DNA from: Bacteroidia bacterium
Lineage (GTDB): Bacteria; Bacteroidota; Bacteroidia; JAESSM01; NORP286
Direction of reading: 5' to 3'
DNA length: 7,988 nucleotides
NCBI GenBank assembly: GCA_016764115.1
Contig: JAESSM010000162.1
Location: 1-7,988, forward strand
Positions 1 through 6,293 of the stretch are shown here, in pieces; position 1 is the stretch's first letter; each line of letters begins with the position of its first letter. The notes under the pieces were generated by a model. The model was not told the origin of the DNA. It was given only the letters and a program-made list of their open reading frames with translations, and searched no databases. Both the position numbers and the translations under genes were made by a program.

Positions 1-60
1 TCTGCAAACTGCTGCAGAAGTTTCATCACAAGAAGATTCTATTCCTAAAATTACCGCCAT
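1..60 (-). CDS. tsaD: tRNA N6-adenosine threonylcarbamoyltransferase TsaD, N-terminal 20 codons (partial)
   Basis: Reading the minus strand from the ATG at 60-58 gives 20 codons with the motif ILGIESSCDETSAAV at residues 4-18. This is the signature N-terminus of the TsaD/Kae1/YgjD family, the first nucleotide-binding strand and loop of its ASKHA fold. The family transfers threonylcarbamoyl to adenosine 37 of ANN-decoding tRNAs (t6A) in the cytoplasm, working with TsaB and TsaE. The start is well fixed: an in-frame TAA lies two codons upstream of the ATG. No Shine-Dalgarno sequence precedes it, which is usual in Bacteroidota. The metal-binding His residues and the rest of the gene lie left of the window. 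The plus strand over the same bases is also open (to a TAA at 65-67), but its product has no recognisable motif. The gene is divergent from tamB. Identification is firm despite the short length. Confidence 0.93.
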   Translation of the reverse strand, partial: MAVILGIESSCDETSAAVCR

Positions 61-117
61 CGGTTAATTTATTTGTAGTTTGGTATTAAATTGGATTTAA
101 CTAGTACTATAGACTCA

Positions 118-125
118 CAAAATTA
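118..125 (-). promoter_or_regulatory. Candidate -7 element for tsaD
   Basis: On the minus strand these bases read TAATTTTG, an exact match to the Bacteroidota -7 consensus TAnnTTTG. Transcription would start near base 111, giving a leader of roughly 50 bases before the tsaD ATG. No TTG is found 17-23 bases upstream, so the -33 half is missing and the call rests on one element in an A/T-rich stretch. The whole 61-148 divergent region must hold promoters for both tsaD and tamB. No equally good match was found on the plus strand for tamB; the nearest is TAAATTGG at 87-94, with one mismatch. Confidence 0.35.
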
Positions 126-148
126 TCAAAAAAAGGACAAAAATAGGA

Positions 149-3100
149 TTGATAATACTCTTGCTGATATTCGCTATACCCAGTGCAGGATATTTATGTT
201 TAAGAAGTACCACAGTTCAAACATGGCTAACTCAACTAATAGCCAACAACTTATCTGAATCTATAGGAGCAGAAATTGGAGTCGGAGGAGTTGATTTTTC
301 TCCTTTTAAAACTCTAGTACTTAATGATCTATACATTCTAGATCTACATAGTGACACGTTATTCAAAACAAATTCCTTAGGAATTGATATTGATGAATTT
401 GATCTGGATAAAAAGATTATTCAACTTCATGAAGTTGAACTACATAATCCTTGCATCAAATTGAAAAGATATCAAAACGAAAGTGACTTCAATTATCAGT
501 TCCTGATCGACCAATTCAATTCGGATGATACTACAGGATCCTGGAAAATTCAATTAAGTTCATTAGAAATTCTTAATGCAAAAATTCTATTTAAAGATGA
601 AAACAAAGTTGATTCTGTTGATCAGGCAATAGTAAATTTTAATGATCTAGAAATTGTTAATATCAACATAAACGCAACTGATCTTTTCATTATAGATGAT
701 ACAATTAAAACCAACATCAAATTCCTCTGCCTTAAAGATAAATCTGGATTTCAATTAGACTCATTTGCTACAAAAGCTGCAATAATTCCCAATTTAATTA
801 CTCTTACAGATCTTAATATTAAAACTCCTCAAAGCAACATTTTCACTGATTTGTCAATGAAATATGATTCCATTTCTGATTTTTCAGATTTTATCAACAA
901 AATTTATATCAAATCAAAGTTCCAATCATCCCATATAAATATTACGGATATCGCATTTTTCACTACAACCATTTCTAATAACAATGAGGAAATCAAATTA
1001 AGCGGTGATATTAAAGGAAGAATAAATAATCTAAAAGGGAAAAAACTTGACATAGCGTTTGGAAAAAATAGTTTTATAAGAGGTAATATTAAGCTCAGTG
1101 GATTACCAAATATTCAAGAGACTTTTATTGACATTAAAGTACAGGAGGGACAAACCACCAAATATGACTTAGAAACTGTTCCAATGGAATTAGCAAATGA
1201 AAGTGTTAAGGCAAAACTCCCGGAAAACATGTCAAAACTTGGTAAAATCCGTTTCAAGGGAAGGTTCACAGGTTTCATGACCGATTTTGTTGCTAAGGCA
1301 AACTTCAGAACCAATTTGGGTACTATTTCTTCTGACTTAAATATGAAGATCAATGCAATCACAAATGAAACCAACTACTCAGGCCATATCGTAACCAATA
1401 ACTTTGAATTAGGTGATTATATAAACTCACAGGATATACTAGGAAAAGTTAGTGTTGATGCCACCATAAAAGGTCAAGGGTTAAAATTGGATGATCTCGC
1501 AGCGAATATTGAAGGAAGGATCGATGAAATTGAGTTAAGAAATTATACTTATAAGAATTGTACTATCAGCGGTAACTTTACTAAACAACTATTTAGTGGT
1601 GACTTAATAGTAGCTGATGAAAACCTAAACCTGGACTTTAAGGGGACAATTGACCTTTCTAATGATATTCCTGTTTTTGACTTTACTTCAAAAATCACTA
1701 ATGCCAACTTGTTTAAGCAAAATATTTTAACGCTTGATTCTTATGCTTATAAACAATACGGAAACCTTATATTAAATAGTGACCTCGAGCTACATTTTGA
1801 AGGAAATTCTATAGATAATCTTCAAGGTATAATTAAGATCGACAATACGATCGCAATAAGTAATAGAGCTTCTCACCGCATTGGTTCTATTCACTTTACT
1901 TCACAGCAACTTGAAGGCAATAATAAAGAACTTATTATTAATTCTGAGATCGCAAACGCTAATATTAAAGGTGAATTCAACTTATATGATATCCAGGTAG
2001 TTCTCAATGATTTTATGAATTATTATCTACCCGCCATGTTTAAAGATACTATACAGGGAAACAGCACCCAAAAACAAGACTTTACATTTGCCCTAAACTT
2101 CAAAAATACCAAACTAATTAATGACTTGATTCTTCCCATATTTTTCAAAGAAAATACTTATCGCATACCTGAGAACAGTAAGGTCGAGGGGAAATTTAAT
2201 AATGATGAACAGCAAATTTCTTTTAAAATTGATCTTGACAAACTCACTTATCAAAATTCAACGCTTAAAGATCTTCATATCGAAGTGTTTACTAAAGGTG
2301 ACTCTCTAAAGGTTTACTCAGATTTCAGCGAACTAAGCACATCTAATTTCTCACTAAAACAATCTAGCCTCTCCACAACTGTATATGACAATAATATTTT
2401 ATTTTTCTGTGATGCAAATGATCAACTAGGTGAAAAATTGTTGAAGTTTGGAGCTCATGCTTCTTTTTATCAAGACACGATTATATTAATAGACTTACTT
2501 CCATCAGAAGTAACTTTTGCCAATAAAATATGGAAATCTGACCCATACAATAGTATCAACGCATCAAGATCTGTAATTGACTTTAACAACATCCTATTTT
2601 CTAATGAAAATCAGGAAATATCAATCAACGGAACTATATCCGATGACCTTAATGAGGAAATTATGTTTGATCTGATGAACTTTGACCTTGATAACCTCAA
2701 CTCAATTTTAAAGATTAGTGAATCTTCCAAGATCAATGGAATTACAAATGGCAGCGTTTATCTATCCGGATTAAAAGAAAACCCACAATTTAGTGGGGAT
2801 TTTGAAGTCAGCCATCTTTCCCTAAGTGATCACGAATTGGGAAATGGTTTTATCAGCCTCGATTGGCAAAAGAAAACAGGAAAGCTTAATATTAACTCTA
2901 ATATTCAATACGAGAACACTACAACTTTATCACTTTTTGGTTCCTATTGGACAAACTCCAATGATAACAAACTGGATTTCGACTTAAAAGTGACTCCAGT
3001 TCCTATCAATGTATTAGACAATATCTTAAAACCAAATATCACAGATATTGATGGGAAATTAGCTTCGCATTTAAAAATAACAGGAAATTTAAAAGAGCCT

Positions 3101-4603
3101 GATATAACAGGGAGTGTTAAATTAGAGGATGTTGGCTTTACTTTAAGCTATCTAAATACACATTATGAAACCAACGATCTTATTACATTCAAAGAAAACA
3201 AGATCATTTTTGAAGATTTCGTTCTTACGGATATATATGGTAAGACTGCAACTGCAAATGGGCATATTTCTCATGCCTATTTTTCAGATTTTGATCTAAA
3301 CATAAATCTAACAACTAATAACTTTCTATGTCTTAATACCACAGGGAATGATAATGATCTCTACTATGGACAAGGTTTTGCTACAGGAAACATCAATTTT
3401 GATGGAACTATTGAACGTCCGATCATCAACATAGCAGCAAAGACAGAACCTAATACCCAATTATTTATTCCTTTAACTGACTTTACAGAAATTGGGAATC
3501 AAAAATTTGTCACTTTTATTCAAAAAAATAAGGAAATTGACACTACTACTACCTACAAAGTTGATTTATCAGGAATTCAATTAAATTTTGACTTGGAAAT
3601 AACCCCTGATGCTGAATTGCAATTAATTTTTGATCCTACTATTGGTGATATTGTTAAATGTTATGGAAATGCTAACCTTAATATGGAGGTAAATACGCTT
3701 GGCACTTTCAATATGTACGGAGATTATATACTTGAAAAAGGAGACTATTTGTTCACCTTTAAAGATGTGATCAATAAAAGGTTTAAAGTTCAAGATGGTG
3801 GCCGGATAAGCTGGAATGGTGACCCTTACTTTGCTAAAATTGAGCTTACGGCAATTTATAAACTGCGAACACAATTGCTGAGTTTAATGGAAATGGGTAA
3901 CAATGAAAATATTTTAGATGAAGAACTTGCTGCTTACAAAAAAAGAGTTCCTATTGAATGCAAACTGAACATGACAGGTGATCTACTTTCTCCTCAAATA
4001 GATTTTTCGATCGATTGCAAGGATAACATTCCTGATCTGGCTCGATTTGAGCTACAGGCATTACAAAATGATCAACTGGAAATGAACCGTCAAATATTTG
4101 GATTATTAGCACTTAACAGATTTTTACCTAAAGAGGACTTCAATTTATCTCAAGGTAATGTAATTGGTTCAAATGCCCGCGAGTTGCTTTCTAATCAAGT
4201 AAGTAATTGGTTATCCCAATACAGAGATGATATTGACTTAGGCATCTATTACCATGGACAAGATTCTCTTTCAAACTTCATTACAAAAAGGGAACTTCAA
4301 GTAGCGCTAACAAAACGATTCTTAGATGACAGGTTATCAGTAAACATTGATGGTAATTTTGAATTAGGCAATTCTGACCTACCAAAAACGAATGACAAAA
4401 AATACATCATTGGTGATTTTACTATTGAATATAAATTGACACCAGATGGCAAAGTAAGAATCAAGTCTTTTCACAAAACCTATAATGACCTACTAGGTTA
4501 TAACTATATTAGTAAACAAGGAATTGGTATTTTCTTTAAAGAGGAATTTAATAGCCTTAGCGATCTAAAAAAGTTATTACAGCCCAGTAATTCTTCATTA
4601 TAA
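149..4603 (+). CDS. tamB: Translocation and assembly module protein TamB (DUF490 family)
   Basis: A 1484-residue protein of the AsmA/TamB superfamily, which is anchored in the inner membrane and crosses the periplasm as a long beta-taco groove. It is linked to outer-membrane protein assembly (with BamA-like TamA or TamL) and to phospholipid transport. Residues 1-18 are a hydrophobic anchor, followed by about 1000 residues of beta-rich sequence made of repeated short strands. The C-terminal TamB domain occupies roughly residues 1010-1475. Its family motifs are visible: GRISWNGDPY at 1218-1227, FGLLALNRFLP at 1317-1327, YKLTPDGKVRIKSF in the last 60 residues and QGIGIFFKEEF at 1457-1467. Length is typical for Bacteroidota. 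The start at TTG 149 is doubtful: upstream codons back to the stop at 110-112 encode KIIKKRTKIG, the positively charged flank expected before the anchor, with no ATG. An AAGGA sits at 133-137. The gene is divergent from tsaD; no tamA/tamL partner is in view. The family call is firm; the exact start is not. Confidence 0.92.
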   Translation: MIILLLIFAIPSAGYLCLRSTTVQTWLTQLIANNLSESIGAEIGVGGVDFSPFKTLVLNDLYILDLHSDTLFKTNSLGIDIDEFDLDKKIIQLHEVELHNPCIKLKRYQNESDFNYQFLIDQFNSDDTTGSWKIQLSSLEILNAKILFKDENKVDSVDQAIVNFNDLEIVNININATDLFIIDDTIKTNIKFLCLKDKSGFQLDSFATKAAIIPNLITLTDLNIKTPQSNIFTDLSMKYDSISDFSDFINKIYIKSKFQSSHINITDIAFFTTTISNNNEEIKLSGDIKGRINNLKGKKLDIAFGKNSFIRGNIKLSGLPNIQETFIDIKVQEGQTTKYDLETVPMELANESVKAKLPENMSKLGKIRFKGRFTGFMTDFVAKANFRTNLGTISSDLNMKINAITNETNYSGHIVTNNFELGDYINSQDILGKVSVDATIKGQGLKLDDLAANIEGRIDEIELRNYTYKNCTISGNFTKQLFSGDLIVADENLNLDFKGTIDLSNDIPVFDFTSKITNANLFKQNILTLDSYAYKQYGNLILNSDLELHFEGNSIDNLQGIIKIDNTIAISNRASHRIGSIHFTSQQLEGNNKELIINSEIANANIKGEFNLYDIQVVLNDFMNYYLPAMFKDTIQGNSTQKQDFTFALNFKNTKLINDLILPIFFKENTYRIPENSKVEGKFNNDEQQISFKIDLDKLTYQNSTLKDLHIEVFTKGDSLKVYSDFSELSTSNFSLKQSSLSTTVYDNNILFFCDANDQLGEKLLKFGAHASFYQDTIILIDLLPSEVTFANKIWKSDPYNSINASRSVIDFNNILFSNENQEISINGTISDDLNEEIMFDLMNFDLDNLNSILKISESSKINGITNGSVYLSGLKENPQFSGDFEVSHLSLSDHELGNGFISLDWQKKTGKLNINSNIQYENTTTLSLFGSYWTNSNDNKLDFDLKVTPVPINVLDNILKPNITDIDGKLASHLKITGNLKEPDITGSVKLEDVGFTLSYLNTHYETNDLITFKENKIIFEDFVLTDIYGKTATANGHISHAYFSDFDLNINLTTNNFLCLNTTGNDNDLYYGQGFATGNINFDGTIERPIINIAAKTEPNTQLFIPLTDFTEIGNQKFVTFIQKNKEIDTTTTYKVDLSGIQLNFDLEITPDAELQLIFDPTIGDIVKCYGNANLNMEVNTLGTFNMYGDYILEKGDYLFTFKDVINKRFKVQDGGRISWNGDPYFAKIELTAIYKLRTQLLSLMEMGNNENILDEELAAYKKRVPIECKLNMTGDLLSPQIDFSIDCKDNIPDLARFELQALQNDQLEMNRQIFGLLALNRFLPKEDFNLSQGNVIGSNARELLSNQVSNWLSQYRDDIDLGIYYHGQDSLSNFITKRELQVALTKRFLDDRLSVNIDGNFELGNSDLPKTNDKKYIIGDFTIEYKLTPDGKVRIKSFHKTYNDLLGYNYISKQGIGIFFKEEFNSLSDLKKLLQPSNSSL

Positions 4604-4705
4604 CTCTCATTATGATATGAAATCTCTCATTTTGAAACCATTTTTACTTTCAGTATCGCCAACCAATACAACATAACATACTTATATTCAACTAAGTAGA
4701 CAATT

Positions 4706-4820
4706 CTGTATTAAGCCAAATTCTCTTGGCACAGTATTCGTTAAAATGAACGTAAGCACCCATCCTTTCCAATTGAAAGGAATTTCCTGAGACCTCCTTA
4801 TTAGATAAGGAGGTCTTTTT
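4706..4820 (+). ncRNA. Possible structured small RNA or structured tamB 3' end
   Basis: Four hairpins follow each other on the plus strand. The first pairs CTGT 4706-4709 with ACAG 4731-4734 and GCCAA 4715-4719 with TTGGC 4726-4730, with a five-base bulge at 4710-4714. The second pairs CGTT 4739-4742 with AACG 4749-4752. The third pairs TCCTTTC 4763-4769 with GAAAGGA 4775-4781. The fourth is the terminator at 4790-4820. Such a run ending in a terminator is the layout of many bacterial small RNAs. It does not match the 4.5S/SRP, tmRNA or RNase P signatures I know. No clear TAnnTTTG promoter was found just upstream, so it could instead be processed from, or simply be, the 3' end of the tamB transcript. 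The 5' boundary given is the first paired base, not a mapped end. Confidence 0.3.
4790..4820 (+). terminator. Intrinsic (rho-independent) terminator downstream of tamB
   Basis: GACCTCCTTA at 4791-4800 pairs perfectly with TAAGGAGGTC at 4806-4815 around the five-base loop TTAGA. An A-T pair (4790/4816) extends the stem, and TTTTT follows at 4816-4820. The strand-specific T-run points to termination of plus-strand transcription, meaning tamB or a small RNA ending here. It lies about 190 bases past the tamB stop codon, which is long for a simple 3' end. Confidence 0.85.
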
Positions 4821-4853
4821 ATTGCTGCTCTTTTCAGTTTTTTTAATTTTGAA

Positions 4854-4887
4854 TTGCTTTTATCTTACCAAGCATTTTTTATATTTG
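4854..4887 (+). promoter_or_regulatory. Bacteroidota-type promoter for the lipoprotein gene
   Basis: The -7 element TATATTTG at 4880-4887 matches the consensus TAnnTTTG exactly. A TTG at 4854-4856 lies 23 bases upstream, at the upper end of the 17-23 base spacing reported for Flavobacterium. Transcription would begin near 4894, leaving a leader of only about 12 bases before the ATG at 4906. It sits just after the terminator at 4820, so the lipoprotein and exported-protein genes appear to be transcribed separately from tamB. Confidence 0.6.
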
Positions 4888-4905
4888 TATTACAAACATT
4901 AAATA

Positions 4906-5829
4906 ATGCGCAAACACCTAATATATCTCTTCTTGTCATTATTCTTGTTCAGTGCCTGTGGATCATCCAATGAATCTTCACAAGATGATACTCAGGATAA
5001 TGTAACAAATCAATTACCCACTGAAAACATTCAGCTTGAAGAGCACGAAGTCGAAATTTCACATGAAATGATGTTTGAGATTATTGAGAGTATTCCTGCC
5101 CCTATAGAAACTGCAACAATGATTAAAGACATTGGTGCACCTTATTACGAAGAGTTAATTAATTCAACCTCCAATGCGATTAATTACTCAACTAATTTTA
5201 AGAAGGCTGTGAATCTTGGGATTTATGGTGCAAATTTAGGATATATAAATATATATAATGAAGTAGGTTCCGCGGTATCATATTTAAGTACAATTAGCGA
5301 ACTTGCTAATGATCTAAGAGTTGGTCAGTTTTTTGATTTCCACACTTTAAAGAGGTTAGCAAGTAATCGTGATAATCTGGATTCTCTGTTGTACATTTCA
5401 ACAAAGGGGTTTGACAAAATGAACAACTATCTTAAAGTCCAAAACAGAGGAAATATAAGTGTTTATATGCTCGTAGGGGGATGGCTAGAAGCACTTTACC
5501 TCTCAACACAAATTGCCGAATCGAATGAAAGTGATGTATTGACTGAAAGAATTGGTGAACAAAAGATAACCATTGATAACATAAGGTTACTTCTAACAGT
5601 TTACAAAAGAGACCCGTTTGTAAGAGACCTTTTAGGCGATATTGAAGAATTAAAGGCCATATATGATGAAGTAGAAATCACAACCACGTATAAAGAGCCT
5701 ACGATGATAGAAGAAGATGGAGCTTTAATGATTGAAGACAATACAGTTACTGAGATAAATATCACTAAAGAACAAATTGCTAAAATCAGAAAAAAAGCAT
5801 CGGAAATTAGAGCTGAGCTAATAAGCTAA
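4906..5829 (+). CDS. Helical envelope lipoprotein of unknown function
   Basis: A 307-residue protein with a lipoprotein signal peptide: MRKH, a hydrophobic core at residues 5-17, and a lipobox ending FSAC with the lipidated Cys at 18. The residues after Cys18 are rich in Ser, Asp, Glu and Gln (GSSNESSQDDTQD). Acidic stretches here act as surface-export signals in some Bacteroidota, so surface display is possible but inferred. The rest is predicted mostly alpha-helical, with two Gly/aromatic-rich segments at 103-118 (NLGIYGANLGYINIYN) and 191-204 (GGWLEALYLSTQIA). A conserved-looking helix lies at 216-230, and a charged helix forms the C-terminus (288-305). I recognise it as resembling uncharacterised Bacteroidota lipoproteins but cannot name a domain or function. 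It has its own promoter and is followed after only four bases by the small exported-protein gene, so the two are very likely co-transcribed. Confidence 0.85.
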   Translation: MRKHLIYLFLSLFLFSACGSSNESSQDDTQDNVTNQLPTENIQLEEHEVEISHEMMFEIIESIPAPIETATMIKDIGAPYYEELINSTSNAINYSTNFKKAVNLGIYGANLGYINIYNEVGSAVSYLSTISELANDLRVGQFFDFHTLKRLASNRDNLDSLLYISTKGFDKMNNYLKVQNRGNISVYMLVGGWLEALYLSTQIAESNESDVLTERIGEQKITIDNIRLLLTVYKRDPFVRDLLGDIEELKAIYDEVEITTTYKEPTMIEEDGALMIEDNTVTEINITKEQIAKIRKKASEIRAELIS

Positions 5830-5833
5830 ATCA

Positions 5834-6283
5834 ATGAAAGATATTAGTAATATATTATTTTCAATATTGTTTTTATTTATGACAAGCCCCAGTAAGGCAC
5901 AATGTGATAGTGAGCCATTTTTGGACAACTGCACTTCTACCATAAATGAGTTTAGGTTTCTTAAGCACTACAAATTCAGAACAAAAGATGATGAAAAGTT
6001 GGGCGAACCCCGAGTATATGGTTATTCTTATGTATTTAGTAAGGGATCAACATACGTACTAACAGCTTGCTACGATGACTCTGAAGGTAATAAAATGATC
6101 GTATCTCTTTATGATAGCAATCGCAAACTTATTTCAAGTAGCTATGATAAAAAAACAGGTAAACTTTATCCAACTATTAAATTTAAATGCTCATCTACAG
6201 GCATTTATTACTTCACTTTTAACTTCGAAAAAGAAGAGGGCGGTTGTGGAGTTAGTATTTTAGGGTTCAACAAAAGTAATTGA
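5834..6283 (+). CDS. Small exported cysteine-containing protein of unknown function
   Basis: A 149-residue protein with a Sec signal peptide: hydrophobic core at residues 7-16, then TSPSKAQ, with likely cleavage next to Ala22-Gln23 as is common in Bacteroidota. Lys at -3 argues against lipidation of Cys24. The mature part holds five cysteines (24, 33, 79, 119, 138), enough for two disulfides in the periplasm or outside the cell. Residues 61-145 alternate short hydrophobic and polar stretches in a beta-sandwich-like pattern. The segments YVLTACYDD (74-82), IVSLYD (89-94) and STGIYYFTFNF (121-131) loosely recall the PPC-type domains attached to secreted enzymes; this is resemblance only. No catalytic motif was seen. 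The gene starts four bases after the lipoprotein stop and shares its transcript. It ends 10 bases from the converging ABC transporter gene, with no obvious terminator between. Confidence 0.8.
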   Translation: MKDISNILFSILFLFMTSPSKAQCDSEPFLDNCTSTINEFRFLKHYKFRTKDDEKLGEPRVYGYSYVFSKGSTYVLTACYDDSEGNKMIVSLYDSNRKLISSSYDKKTGKLYPTIKFKCSSTGIYYFTFNFEKEEGGCGVSILGFNKSN

Positions 6284-6293
6284 GCACTCCCTT

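Larger units (their letters stand above)
4604..4905. other. Intergenic region between tamB and the lipoprotein gene
   Basis: No convincing gene lies in these 302 bases. The first 100 contain only a small direct repeat, CTCTCATT at 4604-4611 and 4624-4631, and an open 19-codon frame at 4617-4676 judged to be chance. Bases 4706-4820 form a succession of hairpins ending in an intrinsic terminator. The last 85 bases are A/T-rich and carry the promoter of the downstream lipoprotein gene. Confidence 0.8.

Noticed and set aside
2..67. Open plus-strand frame ending in TAA at 65-67, which could be the end of an upstream gene.
   Set aside because: The minus strand over the same bases gives the unmistakable TsaD N-terminus with an ATG and an upstream in-frame stop; the plus-strand product has no recognisable features.
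1114..1374. 86-codon minus-strand open frame inside tamB.
   Set aside because: It lies wholly within the well-supported tamB frame and its product shows no family features; it is a shadow frame.
3623..3874. 83-codon minus-strand open frame inside tamB.
   Set aside because: It overlaps the conserved C-terminal TamB domain in the antisense direction and has no recognisable motif.
4604..4631. Direct repeat CTCTCATT, two copies 20 bases apart, as an operator or element end.
   Set aside because: Eight bases in a low-complexity A/T-rich region is weak, and it lies immediately after a stop codon rather than at a promoter.
4617..4676. 19-codon plus-strand frame starting MKSLILKPF just after tamB.
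   Set aside because: Too short to judge, no clear ribosome binding site or promoter, and no recognisable similarity.
4692..4763. 23-codon minus-strand frame starting MGAYVHFNEYC within the hairpin region.
   Set aside because: The AAAGG before its ATG has no spacing, the frame overlaps the paired arms of the hairpins, and such short frames arise by chance; it would deserve another look only if conserved in relatives.
5897..5908. Possible lipobox at Cys24 of the small exported protein.
   Set aside because: The residues before the cysteine are K-A-Q, which does not fit the lipobox; an ordinary signal peptidase I site fits better.
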